DNA from: Pseudomonas fluorescens
GTDB lineage: Bacteria; Pseudomonadota; Gammaproteobacteria; Pseudomonadales; Pseudomonadaceae
Reading direction: 5' to 3'
Length of the DNA: 64,000 nucleotides
Assembly: GCF_002837185.1 (NCBI RefSeq)
Contig: NZ_KZ477991.1
Coordinates: forward strand, 124,001-188,000
Position 1 is the stretch's first letter. Each line of letters opens with the position of its first letter. The notes below the pieces were generated by a model. It ran no database searches. It had not been told where the DNA came from and worked only from the letters and a program-made list of their open reading frames with translations. This document shows positions 37,755-46,376 of the stretch, piece by piece. Both the position numbers and the translations under genes were made by a program.

Positions 37755-38690
37755 TGTGGGAGGGGGCTTGCCCCCGATGGCGGTGTGTCAGTCAGCACAT
37801 GTTTAGCTGACAGCCCGCTATCGGGGGCAAGCCCCCTCCCACAGTTGATAGCTATTGCCTGGGCTGGATCATCTGGTACAACGCTGCGCAGCAGAGACGT
37901 TCCCGCACTCACTGAAGAAACCGGATTAAAAATGTGGGAGGGGGCTTGCCCCCGATGGCGGTGTGTTAGTCAGCACATGTTTAGCTGACAGACCGCTATC
38001 GGGAGCAAGCCCCCTCCCACAGTTGATCTTCATTGCCTGGGCTGGATCATCCGGCACAACGCTGCGCAGCAGAAACGTTCCCGCACTCACTGAAGAAACC
38101 GGATTAAAAATGTGGGAGGAGGCTTGCCCCCGAAGGCGGTGTGTCAGTCAGCACATGTTTAGCTGACAGACCGCCATCGGGGGCAAGCCCCCTCCCACAG
38201 TTGATCTTCATTGCCTGGGCTGGATCATCCGGTACAACGCTGCGCAGCAGAAACGTTCCCGCACTCACTGAAAAAACCGGATTAAAAATGTGGGAGGGGC
38301 TTGCCCCCGATGGCGGTGTGTCAGTCAGCACATGTTTAGCTGACAGCCCGCTATCGGGGGCAAGCCCCCTCCCACAGTTGATAGCTATTGCCTGGGCTGG
38401 ATCATCCGGCACAACGCTGCGCAGCAGAAACGTTCCCGCACTCACTGAAGAAACCGGATTAAAAATGTGGGAGGGGGCTTGCCCCCGATGGCGGTGTGTC
38501 AGTCAGCACATGTTTAGCTGACAGACCGCTATCGGGGGCAAGCCCCCTCCCACAGTTGATCGCTATTGCCTGGGCTGGATCATCCGGTACAACGCTGCGC
38601 AGCAGAAACGTTCCCGCACTCGCTGATGAAACCGGATTAAAAATGTGGGAGGGGGCTTGCCCCCTCCCACAGTTGATCTCTATTGCCTGG
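37755..38690. repeat. Tandem array of 178-bp units, each containing a REPIN
   Basis: Units begin at 37755, 37933, 38111, 38289, 38466 and 38644, so the spacing is 178, 178, 178, 177 and 178. Each full unit is a REP doublet (about 90 bases) followed by a conserved 88-base linker. The linker contains a diverged copy of the 3' end of the adjacent HAD gene plus the sequence after the hydrolase gene. The sixth unit has lost the inside of its REPIN, leaving TGTGGGAGGGGGCTTGCCCC joined to CTCCCACA. Repeated reading frames inside (about 67 codons) are not genes. Confidence 0.95.
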
Positions 38691-38691
38691 G

Positions 38692-39279
38692 TTAAATCAT
38701 TCGGCGCAGCGCCGAACAGTCCTCGGCATGCCAATCCGCCAACTCCGGCCAGGGGTTCTGCGGCAGGTTCACCAACACGGTCCTGGTCCCCGCTGCCCGG
38801 CCACAGTCCAGGTCAAAACGATAATCCCCCACCATCACCATCTCGCGGGGTGACACGCCCCAGGCCGCCGCCAGTTTCAACAAGCCACCCGGGTCAGGCT
38901 TGGGCGGCGCGTCCTCACGCCCCAGCACATCCTCAATGGCAAAGCAGTCCGCCAGGCCAATCGCCTCCAGGGTGATATGGGCCAGCTCCTGGGCATTGCG
39001 CGTCAGAATTCCCAGGCGATAACCGCGTGCGGCCAGCTCGCGCACCAGTTCAACCGCACCTTGCGCTGCCACCGAGCCCAGTGCCAGTTCGCGCTCATGC
39101 TCCAGCAGCCAGGCATGCTTGGCTGCCGCGATGTCCGCCGGCAACGCGGCAAGGTGCGTGAGAATGTCGTCTTCGGCAGGAATCTCCAGCGCCACCCGGA
39201 TGGCCGCGAAATCATGCACCGCCACCGTGAGGGTGCCGTCCATGTCGAACACCCAATGCCGGACGTCGGCTAGGCTCAT
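38692..39279 (-). CDS. HAD-superfamily phosphatase (Gph-like)
   Basis: The 195-residue haloacid-dehalogenase hydrolase has motif I in VFDMDGTLT, motif II in LGILTRNAQE, the lysine in PPKPDP and motif III in MVGDYRFDLDCG. It most resembles phosphoglycolate-phosphatase-like enzymes, but the substrate is not predictable. The start at 39279 overlaps the tesB stop by 4 bases, so it is translated after tesB. Its last codons (SALRRMI, stop) abut the REPIN array, whose linkers contain diverged copies of this 3' end. Confidence 0.86.
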   Translation of the reverse strand: MSLADVRHWVFDMDGTLTVAVHDFAAIRVALEIPAEDDILTHLAALPADIAAAKHAWLLEHERELALGSVAAQGAVELVRELAARGYRLGILTRNAQELAHITLEAIGLADCFAIEDVLGREDAPPKPDPGGLLKLAAAWGVSPREMVMVGDYRFDLDCGRAAGTRTVLVNLPQNPWPELADWHAEDCSALRRMI

Positions 39280-40145
39280 GCCCAGTCCTTGCGATGGCGA
39301 ATCAAGCCTTCCTGGGTCACCGAGGCCACCAGTTGCCCAGCGCGGTTGTACACGCTGCCACGGGAAAACCCACGCGAATTGCCGGCCCAGGGGCTGTCCA
39401 TGGCATACAGCAACCAATCATCGGCGCGCAGGTCGGCGTGAAACCACAGCGCGTGGTCGAGGCTGGCGACTTGCATGTCTTTCTGCCACACGGTCTTGCC
39501 GTGGGGCAGCAGCGAGGTGGTCAGCAGGCCGAAGTCCGAGGCGTAGGCCAGCAGGTATTTATGCAATGCCGGCGCATCGGCCAGGGCGCCGTCGGCGCGA
39601 AACCACACGTACTTGACCGGGTCGGACGGCTGCGGGTTGAACGGGTCCTTTTCGGTGACCGGGCGCACTTCGATGGGCTTGGGGCACAGCAGCTTGTCGC
39701 GCATGTGCTCGGGGATCAGGTGCGCGCGCTGCTGAGTCAGCTCCAGCTCCGATGGCAGGTTCTCCGGGCCGACCACCACGGGCATGGTGGTCTGGTGCTC
39801 GAAGCCTTCTTCGTCGTACTGGAACGAGGTCGTGCAGGTGAAGATCGGATGGCCCTTCTGAATCGCAGTGACGCGGCGCGTACTGAAACTGCCGCCATCG
39901 CGCACGCGGTCCACCGAATACACCACCGGCAACGCCGCGTCTCCAGGGCGCAGGAAATAACCGTGCAGGGAATGTACGTGACGCGCTTCTTCTACCGTCT
40001 GGCTGGCCGCCGACAGCGACTGGCCAAGCACCTGGCCACCGAACAGTTGGCGAAAACCCAGGTCCTGGCTGCGGCCGCGAAAGAGGTTTTCCTCGATCGG
40101 CTCCAGGGTCAGCAAGTCCACCAGATCTTCCAATACTTGGCTCAT
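39276..40145 (-). CDS. tesB: Acyl-CoA thioesterase II
   Basis: The 289-residue double-hotdog thioesterase hydrolyses medium and long acyl-CoAs. TesB signatures are FRGRSQDLGFRQLFGGQVLG near the N-terminus and LDHALWFHADLRADDWLLY near the C-terminus. Length is that of E. coli TesB (286). The ATG at 40145 follows GAGGAG by 7 bases; an upstream start at 40160 has no such site. It is the first gene of a tesB-HAD unit. Confidence 0.93.
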   Translation of the reverse strand: MSQVLEDLVDLLTLEPIEENLFRGRSQDLGFRQLFGGQVLGQSLSAASQTVEEARHVHSLHGYFLRPGDAALPVVYSVDRVRDGGSFSTRRVTAIQKGHPIFTCTTSFQYDEEGFEHQTTMPVVVGPENLPSELELTQQRAHLIPEHMRDKLLCPKPIEVRPVTEKDPFNPQPSDPVKYVWFRADGALADAPALHKYLLAYASDFGLLTTSLLPHGKTVWQKDMQVASLDHALWFHADLRADDWLLYAMDSPWAGNSRGFSRGSVYNRAGQLVASVTQEGLIRHRKDWA

Positions 40146-40178
40146 TGAAACTCTCCTCAAAGCAAAACGGTATCTACC

Positions 40179-40278
40179 TGTAGGAGCGAGCTTGCTCGCG
40201 AAAATCGTTAACGATGACGCAGCGCTCTTGGTTTACCGCAGCGCGCTTGCGTCCTTCGCGAGCAATCTCGCTCCTACA
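40179..40278. repeat. REP doublet of the TAGGAGCGAGC family
   Basis: TGTAGGAGCGAGCTTGCTCG and the inverted copy CGAGCAATCTCGCTCCTACA flank about 60 bases, between tesB and the GNAT gene. Confidence 0.9.
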
Positions 40279-40304
40279 GGTTTCTATTAAGTATGACCGC
40301 CTGC

Positions 40305-40874
40305 TTATCCGTGCAGCGTGTCCAACCATTGGGCGCGGGTGATGCGGTACAACACATGGGCGCGCAGCGGGTCATCGGCTGCGACTTTGGGGTGTTGAAA
40401 ATCTGCCTGCGGATCGTAATGCATACCGATGGCCTGCATGACTTTTTGTGAAGGCAAATTGCCTTCGGTGGTAAAGGCGACGATTTCATCCAGGCTCAAA
40501 CGATCAAAACCACAACGCAATGCGGTCCATGCTGCCTCGCTGGCATAACCCAGGCCCCAATGTTCGCGGGCCAGGCGCCAGCCGATTTCCACCGCCGGGG
40601 TGAAGCTTTCCTCAAAACTGACGTTCTGCAGCCCGGTAAGGCCGATGAATTCGCCGGTGTCCTTGCGCTGCAACGCCCAAAAGCCAAAGCCATATTCGGC
40701 AAAATGGCCGCGAATCCGCCCAATCAGTGCGGCGCTTTCCAGGTGGCTCAACCTGGCCGGGAAATAGCGCATCACCTGCGGGTCGGCGCACATCTGCGCA
40801 AAGGCCGGCAGGTCGCTGTCACGCCATGGGCGCATGACCAGGCGTGCACTTTCCAATTCCAGTATCGGCTCCAT
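40305..40874 (-). CDS. GNAT-family N-acetyltransferase (RimJ/RimL-like)
   Basis: The 189-residue product starts with the RimJ/L-type LESARLVMRPWRDSDLPAF. The acetyl-CoA segment EHWGLGYASEAAWTALR follows, then FTTEGNLPSQKVMQAIGM. Members acetylate ribosomal proteins, antibiotics or small amines; the target here is unknown. The ATG at 40874 has GGAGGGGG just upstream; the longer frame to 40952 overlaps the divergent deacetylase gene. Confidence 0.87.
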   Translation of the reverse strand: MEPILELESARLVMRPWRDSDLPAFAQMCADPQVMRYFPARLSHLESAALIGRIRGHFAEYGFGFWALQRKDTGEFIGLTGLQNVSFEESFTPAVEIGWRLAREHWGLGYASEAAWTALRCGFDRLSLDEIVAFTTEGNLPSQKVMQAIGMHYDPQADFQHPKVAADDPLRAHVLYRITRAQWLDTLHG

Positions 40875-40950
40875 GGTTCCCCCTCCCTTGCCATGTGCGT
40901 GAGTGTACAGCGCTGGTAAGATCCGACGCAGATTCCCGTCAGAAAATCCC

Positions 40951-41871
40951 ATGCCCTTGCCATTGATCTACCACGATGACTACAGCCCCGAGTTCCCGGC
41001 AGGCCACCGGTTCCCCATGGACAAGTTTCGCCTGTTGCGCGACCACCTGGTGGACAGCGGCCTGACCGAGGACAGCCAGTTGCTGCGTCCGCAACTGTGC
41101 CCGGGGGAGACTCTGGGCCTGGCCCACGATCCCGGGTATATCGAACGCTATATGAGCGGCGAGTTGTCTCGCGAGGACCAACGGCGCCTCGGCCTGCCGT
41201 GGAGCGAAGCCCTGGCGCGCCGCACCGTGCGCGCGGTGGGCGGCTCGATCCTGGCGGCGGAGCAGGCGCTGGAACACGGCCTGGCCTGCCATCTCGCCGG
41301 CGGCACCCATCACGCCCATTACGATTACCCGGCGGGCTTTTGCATCTTCAATGACCTGGCAGTGATCAGCCATTACCTGCTGGCCAGCGGCCGGGTCAAT
41401 CGGGTGCTGATCTTTGATTGCGACGTGCACCAGGGCGACGGCACCGCACGCATCCTGCATGACACGCCGGATGCCATCACCGTATCGCTGCACTGTGAAA
41501 AGAACTTTCCGGCGCGCAAGGCCCGGAGCGACTGGGACATTCCATTGCCCATGGGCATGGGCGACGACGACTACCTCAAGGTGGTCGACGACGCGCTCAA
41601 TTACCTGCTGCCGCTCTACCAGCCGGACCTGGTGCTGTACGACGCGGGTGTGGACGTACACAAGGACGACGCCCTCGGTTACCTCAAGCTGACGGATGCC
41701 GGCGTTGCCGCCCGCGATGAAAGCGTGATGCGTCACTGCCTGGGCCGCGATATTCCAGTGATGGGCGTGATCGGTGGCGGCTACAGCAAGGACCGCCCTG
41801 CCCTGGCCCGCCGCCACGGCATCCTGCATCACAGTGCGCAGCGTGTGTGGACGTCATCAGGTTGTCATTGA
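40951..41871 (+). CDS. Histone-deacetylase-family (class II/IV-like) deacetylase
   Basis: This 306-residue zinc-dependent deacetylase has its active-site histidines in GGTHHAHYDYPAGFC, metal ligands in DCDVHQGDGTA, and YDAGVDVHKDD with the third metal aspartate. Bacterial members deacetylate polyamines or other small acetyl-amides rather than histones; the true substrate is unknown. It starts at 40951 (MPLPLIYHDDYSPEF). It is divergent from the GNAT gene with a short shared promoter. Confidence 0.9.
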   Translation: MPLPLIYHDDYSPEFPAGHRFPMDKFRLLRDHLVDSGLTEDSQLLRPQLCPGETLGLAHDPGYIERYMSGELSREDQRRLGLPWSEALARRTVRAVGGSILAAEQALEHGLACHLAGGTHHAHYDYPAGFCIFNDLAVISHYLLASGRVNRVLIFDCDVHQGDGTARILHDTPDAITVSLHCEKNFPARKARSDWDIPLPMGMGDDDYLKVVDDALNYLLPLYQPDLVLYDAGVDVHKDDALGYLKLTDAGVAARDESVMRHCLGRDIPVMGVIGGGYSKDRPALARRHGILHHSAQRVWTSSGCH

Positions 41872-42042
41872 TATGTGTGCGTTACCCACAATGCCTGTGG
41901 AATCACCTGTGGATAACTTGAGTGTAACGGCCTGCAAGCAAGTAACCGTATGGTGTGTAGGAAAGTGTACATTTTTTGATCAGGCAGGCGTGCCGTCGTC
42001 GGGTAGAATGCTCGGCCTATTCACACCACCGTAGCCTTGCCC

Positions 42043-43269
42043 ATGCCTCAGTCTTCTCCCCCCTCTGTCTCCATTATCGGCGGCGGCCCTGCCGGGCTGA
42101 TGGCCGCCGAAGTCTTGAGCCAGGCGGGCGTACGGGTGGCGCTGTACGACGGCATGCCTTCGGTAGGACGCAAGTTCCTGCTGGCCGGCGTCGGCGGCAT
42201 GAATATCACCCACTCCGAAGCCTACCCGGCGTTCCTTGCGCGCTATGCCGAACGCGCACCGCACATGGCGCCGTTGCTGCGCCGCTTCGGGGCCGAGGCG
42301 TTATGCGAGTGGATTCACGGCCTGGGCATTCAAACCTTTGTCGGCACCTCCGGCCGCGTATTTCCTACGGACATGAAGGCCGCGCCGTTGCTGCGTGCCT
42401 GGCTCAAGCGTCTGCGTGATCAAGGTGTGGTTATCCACACCCGGCATCGCTGGGTGGGCTGGAATGCCGAGGGTGATCTGCTTATCCACAGCCCGGACGG
42501 CGAAAAAGTTGTCCACAGCGATGCCGTGCTGTTGGCCCTGGGCGGCGGCAGTTGGTCCCGCCTGGGCTCCGATGGGGCCTGGCTGAATCTGCTGGAAGGC
42601 CAAGGCGTGCCTTACGTTCGCCTGCAACCGAGCAACTGCGGGTTTGAGGTGTCAGCCTGGAGCAACCTGATGGTCAGCAAATTCGCCGGGGCGCCGTTGA
42701 AAAATGTCGCCATTGGACTGGGGGACGATAAGCCTCGACTGGGGGAATGCGTCGTGACGGCCACTGGCATCGAAGGCAGCCTGATCTATGCGCTGTCGGC
42801 GCCGATTCGAGAAACGATCAACCGTGACGGCGCCGCCACCGTGCATATCGATCTGCTGCCGAGCAAGCCGCTGGACAAGGTGCAGGCTGCGCTGGCAAAG
42901 CCACGTGGGTCGCGGTCGATGAGCAAGCATTTGCACAGTCAGCTGGGGTTGGATGGCGTAAAAGCGGCGTTGTTACGCGAGCTGACGCCCGCTGAACACT
43001 TCGCCGATCCGGCGCAGTTGGCAGTCGATATCAAGGCGTTGCCGCTGACATTGGTCAAGACGCGGCCCATCGACGAAGCCATCAGCACGGCCGGTGGTGT
43101 GCCGTTTGAAGCACTGGATGAGCGGTTGATGCTCAAGCAATTGCCTGGGGTGTTTTGTGCCGGGGAAATGCTGGATTGGGAGGCGCCGACCGGGGGGTAT
43201 CTGCTGACGGGGTGTTTTGCCAGTGGCAGGGCGGCGGGGCTTGGGCTGTTGGAATGGCTTAACAACTGA
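42043..43269 (+). CDS. FAD-dependent flavoprotein of the HI0933/YhiN family
   Basis: The 408-residue protein has an N-terminal Rossmann FAD site IIGGGPAGLMAAEVL, the family motif GRKFLLAGVGGMNITHS, and the C-terminal GVFCAGEMLDWEAPTGGYLL typical of TIGR00275-type flavoproteins. The substrate is unknown. The ATG at 42043 is preferred over a TTG two codons earlier. Two TTATCCACA boxes lie inside the gene (see findings). Confidence 0.87.
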   Translation: MPQSSPPSVSIIGGGPAGLMAAEVLSQAGVRVALYDGMPSVGRKFLLAGVGGMNITHSEAYPAFLARYAERAPHMAPLLRRFGAEALCEWIHGLGIQTFVGTSGRVFPTDMKAAPLLRAWLKRLRDQGVVIHTRHRWVGWNAEGDLLIHSPDGEKVVHSDAVLLALGGGSWSRLGSDGAWLNLLEGQGVPYVRLQPSNCGFEVSAWSNLMVSKFAGAPLKNVAIGLGDDKPRLGECVVTATGIEGSLIYALSAPIRETINRDGAATVHIDLLPSKPLDKVQAALAKPRGSRSMSKHLHSQLGLDGVKAALLRELTPAEHFADPAQLAVDIKALPLTLVKTRPIDEAISTAGGVPFEALDERLMLKQLPGVFCAGEMLDWEAPTGGYLLTGCFASGRAAGLGLLEWLNN

Positions 43270-43294
43270 GAGGTGGGGTGGATTCAAGGCCGCC

Positions 43295-43367
43295 ATCGGG
43301 GGCAAGCCCCCTCCCACATTTCGAATGTGTTCACAAATCAAAGTGTGGGAGGGGGCTTGCCCCCGAT
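43295..43367. repeat. Two inverted REP copies in reversed arrangement
   Basis: The order here is CGGGGGCAAGCCCCCTCCCA, a 24-base linker, then GTGGGAGGGGGCTTGCCCCC: the opposite arrangement to the other doublets. It lies between the convergent flavoprotein and rhlE genes. Confidence 0.9.
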
Positions 43368-43391
43368 GAGGCCATCAGCCCCACCGCAAAA

Positions 43392-44726
43392 TCACTTCTT
43401 CTTACGCGGTCCGGTGTTGAAAACCGGCACCTTGCGCACCGGCTTGATCGACGGTTCCGCCGGCGCCACGTCACCGCTGTCCACCCATTTACCCAAATTG
43501 CGCTTACCGCCGCCGCCCGATGTCTTGGGCTTCTTCGGCTTTTTCGGCTTCTTCACCACCTGCCCACTGGCATCGGTATCCGGCACGCGATGCTCGGGTA
43601 CGAAATCCGCTTCCATTTTGCGGGTCAGGGTCTGGCGCGTGAGCATCTCGATCGCCGACAGCATGTTCACTTCATCGGCACACACCAGCGAAATCGCCTC
43701 GCCGGTGTTGCCCGCACGGCCGGTACGGCCGATACGGTGGATGTAGTCTTCGGCGACGATCGGCAGGTCGAAGTTGACCACCAGCGGCAGGTCTTCGATA
43801 TCCAGGCCACGGGCCGCCACGTCGGTGGCCACCAGGATCTGCACTTCGCTGGCCTTGAAGCGGTCCAGCGCGCGTTGGCGGGTCGCCTGGGGCTTGTCGC
43901 CATGGATGCCGTCGGCATTGATGCCCAGGCCCTGCAACTTGTCCACCAGCGCGTCCACGCCATTGCGGGTTTTGGCGAAGACCAGCACCTGCTTCCAGCG
44001 ACCCTTGCGCATCAGGTGCACGAACAGTTCCGGCTTGCGCTTTTTATCCACCGGCACCACCCACTGCTGCACGGTGTTGGCGGCGACGTTGCGCGGGCTG
44101 ACTTCGATACTCAGCGGGTCATTGAGCATTTGCCCGGCGAGCAGGCGGATGTCATCGGAAAACGTGGCTGAGAACAGCAGGGTCTGGCGTTTTTTCGGCA
44201 GCATGCGGTAGATGTTCGCCAGCTCTTCGGAGAAGCCCAGGTCGAGCATGCGGTCGGCTTCATCCAGCACCAGGGTTTGCAGCTGGTTGAGTTTCAGCGC
44301 GTTCTGGCGGAACAGATCAATCAGGCGCCCGGGGGTGGCGACCAGGATGTCGACACCCTTGCGCAGCTTCATCATCTGCGGGTTGATGCTGACGCCGCCG
44401 TACACCGCGTAAGTGGTCAGCGGCAGGTGCTGGGCGTATTCGGCGACGCTGGCGTGAACCTGCTCGGCCAGCTCGCGAGTGGGGCACAGGATCAGCGCAC
44501 GCGCCGAGTTGGCGGCGACTTTCGGCCCTTCCATCGTCAGCAATTGCAGCAGCGGCAAGGCAAAGCCGGCGGTCTTGCCGGTGCCGGTCTGGGCGGCGGC
44601 CATCAGGTCGCGACCGGCCAGCACCGCCGGAATGGCTTGCGCCTGCACCGGCGTCGGGGTCTGGTAGCCAAGCGTCTCAAGGGCGCGCAGCAAGGGTTCG
44701 ATCAGGCCAAGGGTGGCGAAAGTCAT
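43392..44726 (-). CDS. rhlE: DEAD-box RNA helicase RhlE
   Basis: The 444-residue ATP-dependent RNA helicase shows the motifs in order: Q-motif GYQTPTPVQAQAIP, Walker A AAQTGTGKT, PTRELAEQ, VLDEADRML, SAT (LFSATFSDD), then HRIGRTGRAG. A lysine-rich tail with KKPKKPKKPKTSGGGG could bind RNA. RhlE acts in ribosome maturation, RNA decay and cold growth. Length and start (MTFATLGLIEPLLRAL) fit the family. Confidence 0.95.
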   Translation of the reverse strand: MTFATLGLIEPLLRALETLGYQTPTPVQAQAIPAVLAGRDLMAAAQTGTGKTAGFALPLLQLLTMEGPKVAANSARALILCPTRELAEQVHASVAEYAQHLPLTTYAVYGGVSINPQMMKLRKGVDILVATPGRLIDLFRQNALKLNQLQTLVLDEADRMLDLGFSEELANIYRMLPKKRQTLLFSATFSDDIRLLAGQMLNDPLSIEVSPRNVAANTVQQWVVPVDKKRKPELFVHLMRKGRWKQVLVFAKTRNGVDALVDKLQGLGINADGIHGDKPQATRQRALDRFKASEVQILVATDVAARGLDIEDLPLVVNFDLPIVAEDYIHRIGRTGRAGNTGEAISLVCADEVNMLSAIEMLTRQTLTRKMEADFVPEHRVPDTDASGQVVKKPKKPKKPKTSGGGGKRNLGKWVDSGDVAPAEPSIKPVRKVPVFNTGPRKKK

Positions 44727-44775
44727 GTAGTTACCGTAGGAAAAATTCAGCGCAAGGTCGCAATTGCGCCGCAGT

Positions 44776-45672
44776 TTACCTTATTTCCGGCTTCGGCTTA
44801 CGCCACTGCGGCAAGCTGATCAGCAACACCGCACTGATGATCACCAGCATCGCCAGGGCCTCTTCCAGGCCAATGCTCTCGCCGACGAACACAATCCCCA
44901 GCAACACCGCCACCGCCGGATTCACATAGGCATAACTGGTCGCGGCCGCCGGGCGCACGTGCTTGAGCAGGTACATGTAGGCGTTGAAGGCGATGATCGA
45001 ACCGAACACCGTCAGGTAGGCCAGGGCCAACCAGCCTTCCAGCGGCGGCATGGCCTGCAGGTGCTCGCCGGACAGCGTGCTGACGATCAGCAGCGCCACG
45101 CCGGCTACCAGCATTTCCGCGGCACTGGCCATGGCGCCCTGGGGCAGCGGCAAGTGTCGGCTCCACACCGAGCCGAAGGCCCAGGAAGCCGCCGCCATCA
45201 ACAGCAACACCGCCCCCAATGGGCTCGATTGCAGGGTACTGCCCATATTGAGCATGGCGATGCCAATAATCCCCAGGATCACCCCGGCCCATTCCAGCCG
45301 CGTATTACGCGCGCCCCAGAAAAAACCGCACAGCAGGGTGAACAGCGGCACGGTCGCTACGGCCAAGGCCGCCACGCCGGACGACACGCCCATATGCTCC
45401 GCCACGCTGACGCCGCCGTTGCCTACGGTGAGCAGCAAAATGCCGATCATCCCGGCCGCCTTCCACTGCGGCCACGTCGGCGCCGGCACCCCGCGCCACC
45501 GCAGATAGCCATACATCAACACGCCCGCGGTGCAAAACCGAATCCCCGCCAGCAACAGCGGTGGCCAGTACTCCACGCCGATGCGGATCACCAGGTAAGT
45601 GGAACCCCAGATCACATACAACGCAAAAAAGGCGGCGATCAACGGTAAGGGAAAACGACGTGGGCCAGGCAT
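44776..45672 (-). CDS. EamA-family exporter (YedA-like)
   Basis: The 298-residue protein with ten membrane helices carries the first-repeat motif FFALYVIWGSTYLVIRIGVE and the second-repeat SYAYVNPAVAVLLG. Relatives of YedA are thought to export amino acids or other metabolites. It is divergent from an Lrp/AsnC regulator with an operator-like palindrome between them, so control by that regulator is likely. Confidence 0.86.
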   Translation of the reverse strand: MPGPRRFPLPLIAAFFALYVIWGSTYLVIRIGVEYWPPLLLAGIRFCTAGVLMYGYLRWRGVPAPTWPQWKAAGMIGILLLTVGNGGVSVAEHMGVSSGVAALAVATVPLFTLLCGFFWGARNTRLEWAGVILGIIGIAMLNMGSTLQSSPLGAVLLLMAAASWAFGSVWSRHLPLPQGAMASAAEMLVAGVALLIVSTLSGEHLQAMPPLEGWLALAYLTVFGSIIAFNAYMYLLKHVRPAAATSYAYVNPAVAVLLGIVFVGESIGLEEALAMLVIISAVLLISLPQWRKPKPEIR

Positions 45673-45769
45673 TGGGCGGCTCTATGGCAGGAGTTGGGAG
45701 GCTTATTCTAGAAACGAAGGCGGATAAACATAAGTTACAAAACCTGTTTAAAGCGCCCATACACTTTTC

Positions 45770-45803
45770 AAAGCATGGTTATGAAGGCTATAAACCATGC
45801 TTT
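45770..45803. promoter_or_regulatory. Operator-like palindrome between EamA exporter and Lrp regulator
   Basis: AAAGCATGGTT (45770-45780) and AACCATGCTTT (45793-45803) are perfect inverted 11-base arms 12 bases apart, just before the regulator start at 45833. A site for the adjacent Lrp/AsnC protein is the simplest reading. Confidence 0.72.
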
Positions 45804-45832
45804 CGAAAGCCAGGCGTAACCGGAGCCTTATC

Positions 45833-46294
45833 ATGGACAAATACGACCGCATGCTCCTCAGCGCCCTGCTCGAAGACGGGCGCGCTTCCTACGCACAACT
45901 GGCCCGTACGGTGAACCTGTCCGCCCCTGCCGTGGCCGAGCGCGTGGCCAAGCTGGAGGCCAGCGGGGTGATCACCGGTTACCAGGCCAAGGTAGACCTG
46001 TCCAAAGTCGGCCTGCCGATTCAATGCGTGATTGAATTACGGCTGACCAATCACGGCAGTCAAAAGGTCTACGACGCCCTGGCGCAAATTCCCGAGCTGA
46101 CCGAATGCCATCGGGTCACCGGCGATCCGTGCGTGATCATGCAGGCGGCGGTGGGCACCATGCCGCAGTTGGAAGACCTGATTAACCGAGTGGCGAAGTT
46201 CGGGTTCAGCAAGACGTCGATTATTTTGTCCAGCGCAATAGAGCGGCGGGTGCCGTTGGGGCAGTTGGAGGCCAATGGGAAAAGTGGTGGCTGA
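45833..46294 (+). CDS. Lrp/AsnC-family regulator
   Basis: The 153-residue product has an N-terminal winged helix (MDKYDRMLLSALLEDGRASY, then LARTVNLSAPAVAERV) and a C-terminal RAM effector domain with CHRVTGDPCVIMQA. Divergence from an exporter gene is a common arrangement for amino-acid efflux control. The ATG at 45833 follows CGGAG by 7 bases. A REP pair follows. Confidence 0.9.
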   Translation: MDKYDRMLLSALLEDGRASYAQLARTVNLSAPAVAERVAKLEASGVITGYQAKVDLSKVGLPIQCVIELRLTNHGSQKVYDALAQIPELTECHRVTGDPCVIMQAAVGTMPQLEDLINRVAKFGFSKTSIILSSAIERRVPLGQLEANGKSGG

Positions 46295-46303
46295 CCCGCC
46301 GCC

Positions 46304-46376
46304 ATCGGGGGCAAGCCCCCCTCCCACACTTGATGTGTGAACACCTTCAGAATGTGGGAGGGGGCTTGCCCCCGAT
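46304..46376. repeat. Two inverted REP copies, one inside a coding end
   Basis: The order is CGGGGGCAAGCCCCCCTCCC, a linker, then TGTGGGAGGGGGCTTGCCCC. The right copy overlaps the 3' end of the minus-strand ACP-like gene. Confidence 0.9.

Noticed and set aside
37963..38521. Repeated reading frames of about 67 codons inside the REPIN array
   Set aside because: They arise because the REP unit lacks stops in one frame; they have no ribosome sites, and the same peptide appears wherever a REPIN occurs.
37755..38690. CRISPR-like array (regular repeats with even spacing)
   Set aside because: Repeats are 178 bp and the whole unit, including the linker, is conserved; there are no variable spacers and no cas genes. 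It is a REPIN tandem duplication.
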